Positions 19,604 through 28,366 of a stretch of DNA of 64,000 nucleotides are shown piece by piece. This stretch comes from Tolypothrix sp. PCC 7910. Its GTDB lineage: Bacteria > Cyanobacteriota > Cyanobacteriia > Cyanobacteriales > Nostocaceae. The DNA is taken from the NCBI RefSeq assembly GCF_011769525.1, contig NZ_CP050440.1, positions 5,643,501 to 5,707,500 on the forward strand, written 5' to 3'. Within the stretch, counting starts at the first letter, position 1. Every line of letters starts with the position of its first letter. The notes beneath the pieces are model-generated. The model made no database searches and was not told the origin of the DNA. It was given only the letters and a program-made list of their open reading frames with translations. A program made the translations under genes and the position numbers.

Positions 19604-20947
19604 TTAAGCAGAAGAAAAATAGAAATCAGTATTGTTTAGGTAATTAAAAAGTGAACTTGTGAGGCTATAAATGATAGATTGAAGTTTAGAAAAACCCGAA
19701 TATAATTGTGGAATAGGAAAAACGGTTAACCAAGGATATATCAGGTTAAAGAAAATAAATGGTTGAATAAGTAAACGGAGATTATTAAGAATATTTTTCC
19801 AACCATTTCCATTATCCCACCAAGGGTGTGAAGTAAATTTTGACTCTCGTTTTGGTGATGAGGTAAGCATCTGTTCTGAATGTAGACTCACCATCAGATA
19901 AGTACTACAAACAATTTCCCACCACCGTTCAATATCTGGATAATGAGTTAGACGAAAATCAGCCCAACCTAATTCATTCTTACTTTGTTTTAACCCATAT
20001 TCTACCCAAGTTCTTAACCCATAAAAGTTTCCAACTTCTCTGGGTGTAATGTCTGGATATTTACTCATGACATACCAAGTCGAGTTCTCAGGTAAATTCT
20101 CAATGTCCGTGGTGATTTGCCAATATCTGACTTCTCCACGTTTTCCAGGAATAATTTCTCTAATAAATCGATGCTCACTGCTCATGTCAGAGAATACTCT
20201 TTTAAACTTATGCCACTTTAAATATTGAATATGTTGTCTTGGCAGTATCTCTACGTAATGGTTTGAGCGAATTGCAACTATATAATTTAAACTCAATTCA
20301 TCTAATACAGATATAAAATTATTACCACTCTCACCATATAAACTATCTGCCAGTAACAAGTTGAACTTAAAACCCATTGATTCTAGCTTTTTCATCAGCA
20401 TTGCTGCTATTTCTGGCTTGGTACGATACTTCTCTCCTGGCTTTAATCTTTCACGGGGTTTATACACTTCAAACAGTAATGGAAATGTCATTCCACAGAA
20501 AACACCATACGCTGTCACTACGACAATTCCATTTTCAGTTTTCCCCAAATTACCTATGTACTGCCGTTTCACATAATCAGTTGATGTTCCTTTTTTCTTG
20601 TCTCCAGTTTCGTCAATAATTAAAATGATTGGTCTTCGCTTTAGTACCTGTAAAATTAATTCTAATCGCTTGATTCTTAATTTTTCTACTGACCACGGTG
20701 AGGATGTTAAAAGATGGTGTAATCCTTGATGATTATCTAATCCTACAATTTTAGCGATCGCAGGTAATGTTTTTCGTTTTATATCAGAAATACAGCCTAT
20801 GTGAAGGTATTTAAAAGCCTCGAAAGTCCTAACATCTGGAAACAGGTTTTTATACCACTGGCAATATTCATCTATAAATTTTATTGTTGGCGTAGCTGAA
20901 CGAGGCTCTTTCATGCTCCCTGTCTTGGTTTCGTCGCTTCTTTCCAA
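19604..20947 (-). CDS. IS701-family DDE transposase
   Basis: 447 aa if started at the TTG at 20947; an ATG at 20914 would give 436 aa. The DDE triad is readable: first Asp in LIIDETGDKKKG, second in LLLADSLYG, Glu in RTWVEYGLKQSKNELGW, with the family-typical RQYIGNLGKTENGIVVVTA. The frame is intact and its stop lies in the left terminal repeat, so the protein may be functional, although the left end of the element is split by the fold-back insertion. Confidence 0.92.
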   Translation of the reverse strand: MERSDETKTGSMKEPRSATPTIKFIDEYCQWYKNLFPDVRTFEAFKYLHIGCISDIKRKTLPAIAKIVGLDNHQGLHHLLTSSPWSVEKLRIKRLELILQVLKRRPIILIIDETGDKKKGTSTDYVKRQYIGNLGKTENGIVVVTAYGVFCGMTFPLLFEVYKPRERLKPGEKYRTKPEIAAMLMKKLESMGFKFNLLLADSLYGESGNNFISVLDELSLNYIVAIRSNHYVEILPRQHIQYLKWHKFKRVFSDMSSEHRFIREIIPGKRGEVRYWQITTDIENLPENSTWYVMSKYPDITPREVGNFYGLRTWVEYGLKQSKNELGWADFRLTHYPDIERWWEIVCSTYLMVSLHSEQMLTSSPKRESKFTSHPWWDNGNGWKNILNNLRLLIQPFIFFNLIYPWLTVFPIPQLYSGFSKLQSIIYSLTSSLFNYLNNTDFYFSSA

Positions 20948-21222
20948 TTATTCTCTCAAAAAAGTGACAAAAGAGGGTTAAGTTGACACCAATGGAAATT
21001 ATCAAACTATGATTAACGATGCTTTGCATAAGTATATTCAGCAGCGTCGTGAACCTCTAGAAGAAATATTACGGCGAGTTTTGCGAGAGGAGCTTGAGCG
21101 AATTGGGAAATGAGATAGCGATCGCCCATACATCATTAGGGAACTAAAAAAGAGCGATCGCTTACTTGTGGTGGTGATAGACGGTTGATGAATGATGATG
21201 AATTAAAACAAAGGTAAAAATC

Positions 21223-21870
21223 ATGACACAATCCCTACAAAAAGTATTTACATTTGATGAGTTTTTAGAGTTTTTAGAAACACAACCGGAAAATATTCGT
21301 TACGAATTGCATAATGGAGAGATTGTTAAAATGCCACAACCGCTGGGAACACATGAACAAATAATTATGTTTTTAGCAAGGATGCTATTGTTAAAAATAG
21401 TAGAACTTAAACTTCCTTATGATATAAGCAGTAAAAACGTTCTAGTTAAGCCGGAAAATAAACAATCAGGTTACTATCCAGACATTCTGTTACTGAACAT
21501 TCCTAACTTAAAAAACGAACTGTTATGGGAAAAAGAATCAACTGTTAGTAACCCAGATTCAATTCCATTAGTGATTGAAGTGATCAGCACTAACTGGAGA
21601 GATGATTATCATAAAAAGTTTGCTGACTATGTTCGCGTAGCGTCTCGAAGAGAAGAGATGGGTATCCAAGAATATTGGATTGTAGATTATGCTGCTTTGG
21701 GTAGTAAGGAGTTGATAGGCGATCCCAAACAGCCAACAATCACAATTTACTCTTTAAGTAATGAGGGTGAATATCGTGGTAAACAATTTCGAGGTAATGA
21801 TAGTTTAACTTCACCAACATTTCCGGATTTGAATCTAACGGCTGCACAAATTTTTTCAGCACGTTATTGA
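21223..21870 (+). CDS. Uma2 family (DUF820) putative endonuclease with in-frame repeat insertion
   Basis: 215 aa. Uma2 proteins have a PD-(D/E)XK nuclease fold and are hugely expanded in filamentous cyanobacteria. Seen: N-terminal FTFDEFLEFLE and RYELHNGEIVKMPQP, the PD motif in YYPDILLL, the E-x-x core in LVIEVIST, and EYWIVDY. In most relatives a short KxxDYEExGIxEYW linker follows; here seven extra residues VRVASRR are inserted (21631-21651), encoded by a copy of a dispersed palindromic repeat. The core motifs are unbroken, so the protein may still fold. DNA targets of the family are unknown. Confidence 0.85.
   Translation: MTQSLQKVFTFDEFLEFLETQPENIRYELHNGEIVKMPQPLGTHEQIIMFLARMLLLKIVELKLPYDISSKNVLVKPENKQSGYYPDILLLNIPNLKNELLWEKESTVSNPDSIPLVIEVISTNWRDDYHKKFADYVRVASRREEMGIQEYWIVDYAALGSKELIGDPKQPTITIYSLSNEGEYRGKQFRGNDSLTSPTFPDLNLTAAQIFSARY
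21631..21651. repeat. palindromic repeat inserted within the Uma2 coding frame
   Basis: The 21-nt insert reads gttcgcgtagcgtctcgaag plus one base. From GCGTAG onward, the insert plus the next few bases matches the reverse complement of 1600-1620 at 18 of 21 positions. Confidence 0.75.
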
Positions 21871-21915
21871 TAGCATCCCTTCTTCTTACTATCATCTACT
21901 ACCTAAGTTTTATTA

Positions 21916-22548
21916 TTACTCTTGCGAGGTCTGCCAATTGAGTGGCATAGTTTGGCACATATTCATACATAATTGGTAGGTGATTTGTCTGAATATTTCC
22001 TCGGCTTCTTGTGGGAGAAAGGGAAATAATTCTTCAGTAGCGATCGCAAAGCGAATTGGTACAGGTGCATAGCTATAAAAATCAGGTGCCAGCTTCATGA
22101 GTTTTTGCTGCACTAAATCGTTAATCCACAACACTAAAGGAAAGGGAAAATTGTGTAAAAAATCATCCCGCAAGCGATTTAGAGAAACTAAAAAATCATC
22201 TACATTCTGAAGTGATTCTATCCCAAAGACAATGACGGCATTAGGCTGTGGAGAACTGATTGTAGCTGTCATGGTGGAATAGAGGCTATGAGATGAATTT
22301 CGCAGATTAATTGCTAAAATTTCTAACCCAGAACGCTGTCTTAACTCTGCTAATATTTGTTCTTGTAAACCTGCGTAATTGCAGCGTACTAAAATTAAAG
22401 TGAATCGTCCTTGGGCATTGGTAATTGCCCTACTAAGAGTAGTAAGCGATCGCTCATGTTGGACAATCACATCATCTTGATGGTTTGGCTTATTCATAAC
22501 GGCGATTGTTTCGCTGCCCTGAGAACAGGTAGAATAAACCACTGCCAT
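21916..22548 (-). CDS. hypothetical protein resembling the NTPase-like module of cyanobacterial TPR proteins
   Basis: 210 aa; the ATG at 22548 or an internal ATG at 22497 (MNKPNHQDD) could start it. The body (FTLILVRCNYAGLQEQIL, VIVFGIESLQNVDDFL, LRDDFLHNFPFPLVLWIND, KLAPDFYSYA) resembles the AAA-like segment found ahead of TPR or WD arrays in large cyanobacterial proteins. Here no repeats follow, and the expected P-loop is not visible (VRCNYAGL stands where a glycine-rich loop would be). It could be a stand-alone adaptor or a remnant. It converges with the Uma2 gene. Confidence 0.55.
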   Translation of the reverse strand: MAVVYSTCSQGSETIAVMNKPNHQDDVIVQHERSLTTLSRAITNAQGRFTLILVRCNYAGLQEQILAELRQRSGLEILAINLRNSSHSLYSTMTATISSPQPNAVIVFGIESLQNVDDFLVSLNRLRDDFLHNFPFPLVLWINDLVQQKLMKLAPDFYSYAPVPIRFAIATEELFPFLPQEAEEIFRQITYQLCMNMCQTMPLNWQTSQE

Positions 22549-22903
22549 TGTTGACTATGACATGCAAACGCGAACAAACTTATTGATAAAGTTTGGTAGT
22601 TTGCTTCGCTACTACCGCTTTGTTTATATACCACTTTTCGTTATCAATTTTTTTAAGCCTCTGTAATTTATAATACTCAAGCTTTACTTAACTGCCTAGA
22701 GTTATGCTGTTTAAGATCTGTATCAAAAAATAATTATTACTAGAGAAGCAAGCGGATAATAACTTGATGGATAAGAATTGTGGGAAACATCAATATTCTT
22801 CTGATGCATTACTAGGGCGCTTTAGCGATTTCTTAACGAAAATCAAAATACTTATGAGTAATTGCAGTACAGAATAGTTTTCAGTCGCAATTTCATTACA
22901 GAT
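22549..22903. other. divergent promoter region
   Basis: 355 bp between two divergent genes. A hairpin GGTAGT/ACTACC with the loop TTGCTTCGCT sits at 22595-22616. Nothing else recognised. Confidence 0.4.
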
Positions 22904-24874
22904 ATGTCCCAACCGACAATAGAATCAATCTTACAAGAGAACCGCTTATTTCATCCGAGTGCTGAATTTTCGCAAAAAGCTCATATCAAAAGTCTGGCAG
23001 ATTATCAAATTCTTTACGATCAAGCTCAAGCCGATCCACAAAAATTTTGGGCAGAATTGGCGGAAAGTGAGTTGCATTGGTTTCAAAAATGGGACACAGT
23101 CTTAGATTGGCAACCACCTTTTGCTAAATGGTTTGTTGGTGGTAAGACTAATATTTCTTATAACTGTCTTGACAGACACCTGACTACTTGGCGCAAAAAT
23201 AAAGCTGCACTAATTTGGGAAGGTGAACCAGGAGATTCGCGGACTCTCACCTATGCCCAATTACATCGAGAAGTTTGCCAGTTTGCTAATGTACTCAAAC
23301 AACTAGGAATCCAAAAAGGCGATCGCGTGGGGATTTATATGCCCATGATTCCAGAAGCAGCGATCGCAATGTTAGCTTGTGCGAGAATAGGCGCACCCCA
23401 CAGTGTTGTGTTTGGTGGTTTCAGTGCTGAGGCTTTGCGCGATCGCTTAATTGATGCGGAAGCTAAGTTAGTGGTAACGGCTGATGGTGGTTGGCGCAAA
23501 GATGCGATCGTCCCCCTCAAGGAACAAGTAGACAAGGCTATTGCCAATAACGCTGTCCCCAATGTGAAAAATGTGCTGGTAGTGCAACGTACAGCGCAAC
23601 AAACGCACATGGAACCAGGACGTGACCATTGGTGGCATGATTTACAAAAGGGTGTATCAGCCGATTGTCCTGCTGAACCAATGGACAGCGAAGATTTGCT
23701 ATTTATTCTTTACACTTCTGGTAGTACTGGCAAACCTAAGGGTGTTGTTCATACCACGGCTGGGTACAACTTATATACCCACATCACCACCAAATGGATC
23801 TTTGATTTAAAAGATACGGATGTATATTGGTGTACTGCCGATGTCGGTTGGATTACGGGGCATAGCTACATTGTTTATGGCCCACTTTCCAACGGTGCTA
23901 CAACTCTGATGTATGAAGGTGCGCCCCGTGCTTCTAATCCTGGCTGTTTCTGGGATGTGATTGAAAAGTATGGTGTCAACATTTTTTATACTGCACCTAC
24001 AGCAATTCGCGCCTTTATCAAAATGGGCGAACATCATCCTAATAAACGCAACCTATCTTCGTTGCGCTTGTTGGGAACTGTCGGCGAACCAATTAACCCA
24101 GAAGCTTGGATGTGGTATCACAAAGTCATTGGTGGCGAACGCTGCCCAATTGTTGATACCTGGTGGCAAACTGAAACTGGCGGGATTATGATTACAGCCC
24201 TACCTGGGGCAATTCCCACCAAACCTGGTTCTGCAACGCTTCCTTTCCCTGGCATTCTTGCAGATATCGTAGATTTGGATGGTAACACTGTACCCAATAA
24301 TGAAGGTGGTTATTTAGCAGTGCGTTACCCTTGGCCAGGAATGATGCGTACAGTTTATGGCGATCCCGAACGCTTCCGCCGTACCTACTGGGAACATATA
24401 CCCCCCAAAGATGGCCAGTTTACATATTTTGCTGGTGATGGGGCCAGACAAGACGAAGATGGTTACTTCTGGGTAATGGGACGGGTAGACGATGTGTTAA
24501 ACGTGTCAGGACACCGCCTGGGCACAATGGAAGTAGAATCAGCCTTAGTTTCTCACCCAGCAGTTGCAGAAGCGGCGGTTGTCGGGAAGCCAGATGAACT
24601 CAAAGGTGAAGAAGTCGTGGCTTTTGTGACTCTCGAAGGGACTTTCCAAGCCAGCGATGATTTGAGTAAAGAACTCAAGCAACACGTTGTCAAAGAAATT
24701 GGTGCGATCGCCCGTCCTGGTGAAATTCGCTTTACTGACGCTTTGCCAAAAACGCGATCAGGTAAGATTATGCGGCGCTTACTGCGAAATCTGGCTGCAG
24801 GGCAAGAAGTATCAGGTGATACCTCAACTTTAGAAGACCGCAGTGTGTTGGATAAGTTGCGGGAAGGGGCTTAA
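22904..24874 (+). CDS. acs: acetyl-CoA synthetase (AMP-forming)
   Basis: 656 aa from the ATG at 22904; 14 further codons upstream are open but start poorly. Acs activates acetate to acetyl-CoA through acetyl-AMP. Seen: an Acs-type N-terminus ([21 protein letters not shown]), adenylation motif [37 protein letters not shown] and the C-terminal [14 protein letters not shown] containing the acetylatable catalytic Lys near residue 621. All motifs are intact. Cytosolic. Acetate use feeds lipid synthesis and the TCA route. Confidence 0.96.
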   Translation: MSQPTIESILQENRLFHPSAEFSQKAHIKSLADYQILYDQAQADPQKFWAELAESELHWFQKWDTVLDWQPPFAKWFVGGKTNISYNCLDRHLTTWRKNKAALIWEGEPGDSRTLTYAQLHREVCQFANVLKQLGIQKGDRVGIYMPMIPEAAIAMLACARIGAPHSVVFGGFSAEALRDRLIDAEAKLVVTADGGWRKDAIVPLKEQVDKAIANNAVPNVKNVLVVQRTAQQTHMEPGRDHWWHDLQKGVSADCPAEPMDSEDLLFILYTSGSTGKPKGVVHTTAGYNLYTHITTKWIFDLKDTDVYWCTADVGWITGHSYIVYGPLSNGATTLMYEGAPRASNPGCFWDVIEKYGVNIFYTAPTAIRAFIKMGEHHPNKRNLSSLRLLGTVGEPINPEAWMWYHKVIGGERCPIVDTWWQTETGGIMITALPGAIPTKPGSATLPFPGILADIVDLDGNTVPNNEGGYLAVRYPWPGMMRTVYGDPERFRRTYWEHIPPKDGQFTYFAGDGARQDEDGYFWVMGRVDDVLNVSGHRLGTMEVESALVSHPAVAEAAVVGKPDELKGEEVVAFVTLEGTFQASDDLSKELKQHVVKEIGAIARPGEIRFTDALPKTRSGKIMRRLLRNLAAGQEVSGDTSTLEDRSVLDKLREGA

Positions 24875-24894
24875 ATTTAAGTCAAAAGTCGGAG

Positions 24895-24914
24895 AGACGC
24901 GATTAATCGCGTCT
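24895..24914. repeat. dispersed hairpin, copy 2 of 3
   Basis: AGACGCGATTAATCGCGTCT, a perfect 20-bp palindrome 20 nt after the acs stop. Same family as 16295 and 53203. Confidence 0.85.
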
Positions 24915-24988
24915 GTACAAGAGTCAAGAGTTAGGGGAATGGGAAAAACCTTTAACCTTTTCCCCTTTCACCCTTCAAAATCTCCTAC

Positions 24989-26338
24989 TCAATTAACGAT
25001 CGCAGTTAGAGTTTGGAAGAAACTCGGATAAGAAATTGCAGCAGCTTCGGCGCGGTGAATGGTGGTTACGCCATTGGCGACTAAGGCGGCGATCGCTAAA
25101 CTCATGGCAATTCGATGATCGGTATGGCTATCGACATCTGTACCAACTAAGGGAGTCCCGCCAGTAATTTCCATCCCATCGGGTAGTTCGCTGACCTTAG
25201 CTCCCATTTTATTGAGTTGTTGAGCCATGACAGTAATGCGATCGCTTTCTTTTACCCTTAACTCGGCTGCGTCGCGAATAATTGTTGTTCCTTCGGCAAA
25301 TACTGCTGCTACTGCTAAAATCGGAATTTCATCAATCATTCTGGGAATGATATCCCCAGCGATGGTACAGCTTTTTAAACTGCTGGAACGTACCCTGATA
25401 TCGGCTACTGGTTCACCTGCGACTTCTCGCTGGTTTTCCAGTTGAATATCTGCTCCCATCAGCTCTAAAGCTTCTAAAATGCCAGTGCGGGTGGGATTCA
25501 CACCGACGTTTTCTACTACTAATTCCGAACCTGGAACAATAGCACCAGCTACCAACCAAAAGGCTGCGGAACTAATATCGCCTGGGACAATTACTTTTTG
25601 TCCAAACAATTGCGCTGGCCCGGTAACGGTAACACTATTGGTTTCGGGATCAACGCTGAGTTCTGCACCAAACGCCCGTAACATCCTTTCGCTGTGGTCG
25701 CGGGAAAGGGCGGGTTCGGTAACTGTGGTTTTTCCTTCTGTAGCTAAACCAGCGAGGAGGATACAGGATTTAACTTGCGCTGAGGCGATGGGGGAATGAT
25801 AGTGAACTGGTTTGAGGGTTTGTCCAGCAATTGCTAAGGGTGCTAAAGAATTATCTTTGCGTCCCCAAATTTGCGCCCCCATTTGTTGTAGTGGTTTTAC
25901 TACGCGAGACATGGGACGCGATCGCAAAGAATTATCACCTGTGACCGTAAAAAAACGTCCTGCATGGGAAGCTAACAATCCCAACATCAAACGCAACGTA
26001 GTACCAGAATTTCCTGCATTTAATACATCAATTGGTTCTTGCAAATTTCCCAAACCAATACCCTTCACCCGCACCAACTCTGTATTAAGTTCCGAAATTT
26101 CCGCCCCCATTGCTTGAAAACAACTAGCAGTACTGCGGGGATCTTCACCTAAGAGAAGACCTTGAATTTCCGTTTCACCTTGGGCGATCGCACCCAACAT
26201 CAAAGCACGGTGAGAGATAGATTTATCACCAGGAATGCGAATACGACCTTGCAAGGATAGCCCTAAAGGAGGTCGTTGAATAATTAACTTATCTGAAAGG
26301 TCTTTTTGCGTTTCTAGGGTTATGACAGCAGCCGACAT
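24989..26338 (-). CDS. aroA: 3-phosphoshikimate 1-carboxyvinyltransferase (EPSP synthase)
   Basis: 449 aa from the ATG at 26338. The frame is open a further 48 codons, but that stretch is Cys-rich and unlike the family. EPSP synthase joins PEP and shikimate-3-phosphate in the shikimate pathway. Seen: [16 protein letters not shown] (PEP/S3P-binding Lys and Ser), [18 protein letters not shown] near residue 110, SRDHSERML, and the C-terminal LRVKESDRI followed by [25 protein letters not shown] with Thr/Ala at the usual glyphosate-site positions looks like a class II enzyme. Ends close to acs in convergent orientation. Confidence 0.96.
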   Translation of the reverse strand: MSAAVITLETQKDLSDKLIIQRPPLGLSLQGRIRIPGDKSISHRALMLGAIAQGETEIQGLLLGEDPRSTASCFQAMGAEISELNTELVRVKGIGLGNLQEPIDVLNAGNSGTTLRLMLGLLASHAGRFFTVTGDNSLRSRPMSRVVKPLQQMGAQIWGRKDNSLAPLAIAGQTLKPVHYHSPIASAQVKSCILLAGLATEGKTTVTEPALSRDHSERMLRAFGAELSVDPETNSVTVTGPAQLFGQKVIVPGDISSAAFWLVAGAIVPGSELVVENVGVNPTRTGILEALELMGADIQLENQREVAGEPVADIRVRSSSLKSCTIAGDIIPRMIDEIPILAVAAVFAEGTTIIRDAAELRVKESDRITVMAQQLNKMGAKVSELPDGMEITGGTPLVGTDVDSHTDHRIAMSLAIAALVANGVTTIHRAEAAAISYPSFFQTLTAIVN

Positions 26339-26990
26339 TAGGATACACTGGCTTTTGAATACATCGAAAGTACATGAGCGACTACATATGCCGCTACTGT
26401 GGACTTCTTTACTTAGTATCGTATCGTCTTTTGCTCGCTCAAACTTAATCAAATCTTCCAAAATCAGTAAATTCGATGTCAATTGTGAAAAAGTCTAAAT
26501 GTTTTGGATTTTTGACTTTGCACAACCTCTATCAAAAAATCTGACTCGCAACTTTAGTCCAAGCATAATTACTCATTTGGGTTGTCAACTCTTAAAAGTC
26601 AAGGTTAACCTGGATTTTGTACTGCCAAACGTGAATAAATGAATAATTTTATTCGCGCATTCTCTTAACGTCCTAGCTGTTATAAAACCAAAGAAAATCG
26701 TTCTTCTTGTGTTTTAGCAAATAATCCAGCTATATTAATTCCGGAATCTAAAGATTATTTACAAAATATTCCGTAACTTTACTTTTAAATCACCTTTCCG
26801 GAGAAAAATCACAATTTTTGCTTTTTAAATTAGCACCCTAACTATTTGCATTTTTGTTTATTTGGCTTACCAAATTAGCAGATTCAGTTAATATCTAAGC
26901 ATGTTTTACTATTAGTTTCTGACCATAGACTGCTAGAGACCCTGGTGTTGATTTAGTTTTGTTCACTAGCTTTTAGCCCTTATCGCTCCC
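26339..26990. other. AT-rich intergenic region, no gene recognised
   Basis: 652 bp between the divergent aroA and a hypothetical gene. It includes the open but unlikely 5' extension of aroA (26339-26482). No repeat family or RNA structure stood out. Confidence 0.4.
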
Positions 26991-27497
26991 ATGCTGACCC
27001 ATCACCGCAAGCCCGTGTGCTTATCACTTATTTCCACTGACCTGCCAGTTTGGTCTGTTGTGGAAACTGCCGGGACATTGTATCAAAAAGATACTGACCG
27101 CTTTCATTTACTATTGACTGCACCGCCTTTAATCACCTGCGAAGTAGCGAGTTCCCTGAATGTTGAAGATAAGCTTCCGCAAAAGAGAAACAACGCACCC
27201 AGCAGTCCCAGAATTTTGTGGTTAGAGATTTCTCCTTACCGAGTAATCATGACCATGCAAGGTAACGCCGAAGTCAGTTATCGCCATTTCTGGGAACAGG
27301 GTGTTTATGGTATTAGTCGCTATTGGTTACCAACTGAGTCATGGCAAGCCAATGAGCCTATTCGTCTACGCAATTTTACTAATGCAATGGTACTTAATGG
27401 GCATCCATTGCCAGAGCATTTACGGATAGAGTATGAATTGTGGTCAGACAAAGTCCAATTGGGGCGCTACATCCTCAATTTGGAAATTAGGCACTAA
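26991..27497 (+). CDS. hypothetical protein, 168 aa
   Basis: Not recognised. Soluble, with beta-strand-rich sequence (ILWLEISPYRVIMTMQG, IEYELWSDKVQLGRYILNLEIRH) and several Trp, suggesting a small beta sandwich. The N-terminal residues MLTHHRKPVCLSLIS are not a good signal peptide. The start is the first ATG; no strong Shine-Dalgarno is visible. The frame is GC-richer than the flanking DNA, which supports coding. Confidence 0.6.
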   Translation: MLTHHRKPVCLSLISTDLPVWSVVETAGTLYQKDTDRFHLLLTAPPLITCEVASSLNVEDKLPQKRNNAPSSPRILWLEISPYRVIMTMQGNAEVSYRHFWEQGVYGISRYWLPTESWQANEPIRLRNFTNAMVLNGHPLPEHLRIEYELWSDKVQLGRYILNLEIRH

Positions 27498-27689
27498 TTG
27501 CAAATTATAAATTCTACTGTTTGAGCCTCGATTTTCGACTTTGGATGACAATCTAACCATTTATGGTGCAACAGGTGCATTTACCATCCCCTTTGCTATC
27601 AAAGCATTGGGGAATATTTTTTAATTTTAGATTTTGGATTTTACAGTTAGCGCCAGCTTACGCATCTTTCCCAAAGCTTTGATGTGTTA

Positions 27690-28268
27690 CTAACTATAAT
27701 TTGGGGAATTTCCTGGTTTCCACTTTATATTGCAACCAATACTTGGTTTTTGCTCATCTTGTATAGGTTTATCTGCCAGTACAGCCTCAATCGCAGCACG
27801 TAAATCTGCACCTGTTACAGGCTTACCATTGCTGGGTCGGCTATCATCTAGTTGTCCGCGATAAACAAGTTTGCGTTCCCCATCAAATACAAAAAAATCA
27901 GGGGTACAAGCAGCGGTATAAGCCTTGGCTATCTCTTGAGTTTCGTCATAGCAAAAGGTAAATTTAAATCCCAATTCTATCGCCATTGTCTTTAACCACT
28001 CTGGTGAATCATCTGGGTAATTATCAACATCATTGGCGCTAATAGCTACAATTCCCAAATCACTTTCAAAGTAGTCTTTACCTATTAGCGCTAATTGTTC
28101 TTGAATGTGCTTTACAAATGGGCAATGCCGACAAATAAACATTACCAATAGAGCTTTTTTATCAGCAAAACTAGCTAACGAAATTATCTCTTGAGATACT
28201 ACGTCTGGTAGCTGGAAATCCGGAGCCATAGTACCTAGAGGCAGCATTGTAGATGCAGTTAAAGCCAT
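27690..28268 (-). CDS. thioredoxin-fold peroxiredoxin-like (AhpC/TSA, redoxin) protein
   Basis: 192 aa from the ATG at 28268, which AGGTG precedes by about 8 nt. Seen: an N-terminal GTMAPDFQLPDVVSQ, then active-site region VMFICRHCPFVKHIQEQL with a CxxC (Cys-Arg-His-Cys), and TPDFFVFDGERKLVYRGQLDD, the cis-Pro strand of thioredoxin folds. This is the RHCPFVKH-type thioredoxin-like family of cyanobacteria and proteobacteria. No signal peptide, so cytosolic thiol reduction is likely. Substrates unknown. Confidence 0.82.
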   Translation of the reverse strand: MALTASTMLPLGTMAPDFQLPDVVSQEIISLASFADKKALLVMFICRHCPFVKHIQEQLALIGKDYFESDLGIVAISANDVDNYPDDSPEWLKTMAIELGFKFTFCYDETQEIAKAYTAACTPDFFVFDGERKLVYRGQLDDSRPSNGKPVTGADLRAAIEAVLADKPIQDEQKPSIGCNIKWKPGNSPNYS

Positions 28269-28366
28269 AGTTATCACCTGGGGAAATAATTACTAATTCG
28301 TAATTCGTAATTAAAGGTAAGCCATCACCAATTATAACTATGAAATTATCCGCAGCTTCCAGCACA

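Larger units (their letters stand above)
19396..20994 (-). mobile_element. IS701-like insertion sequence
   Basis: Flanked by a 9-bp direct repeat GAAATTATC (19387-19395 and 20995-21003). The right end read inward is CATTGGTGTCAACTTAACCC followed by TCTTTTGTCACTTT. The left end begins CATACGTGTCAACTTAAC, and after a 170-bp foreign segment continues CCTCTTTTGTCACTTT, so the undisturbed terminal repeats would match over about 34 bp with two mismatches. Transposase is on the minus strand and fills the element. The 9-bp duplication is longer than the 4 bp usually quoted for IS701, so the subgroup assignment is tentative. Confidence 0.88.
19293..21113 (+). pseudogene. BrnA-type antitoxin gene interrupted by an IS
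   Basis: The 5' part (19293-19395) encodes MAPTPGKTCITIRLDDEILV... up to GGGNY and the 3' part (from 21004) continues QTMINDALHKYIQQRR to a TGA at 21113. Removing the IS and one copy of the 9-bp duplication restores one open frame of about 70 codons. RLDDEILVWFREQ and YQTMINDALHKYI are the hallmarks of BrnA antitoxins, CopG/ribbon-helix-helix-like proteins that neutralise the RNase toxin BrnT. No brnT is seen upstream, so it was probably a solitary antitoxin before the insertion. Confidence 0.85.

Noticed and set aside
26339-26482. 48-residue N-terminal extension of AroA
   Set aside because: Cys-rich and unlike the family; the ATG at 26338 gives a standard N-terminus.
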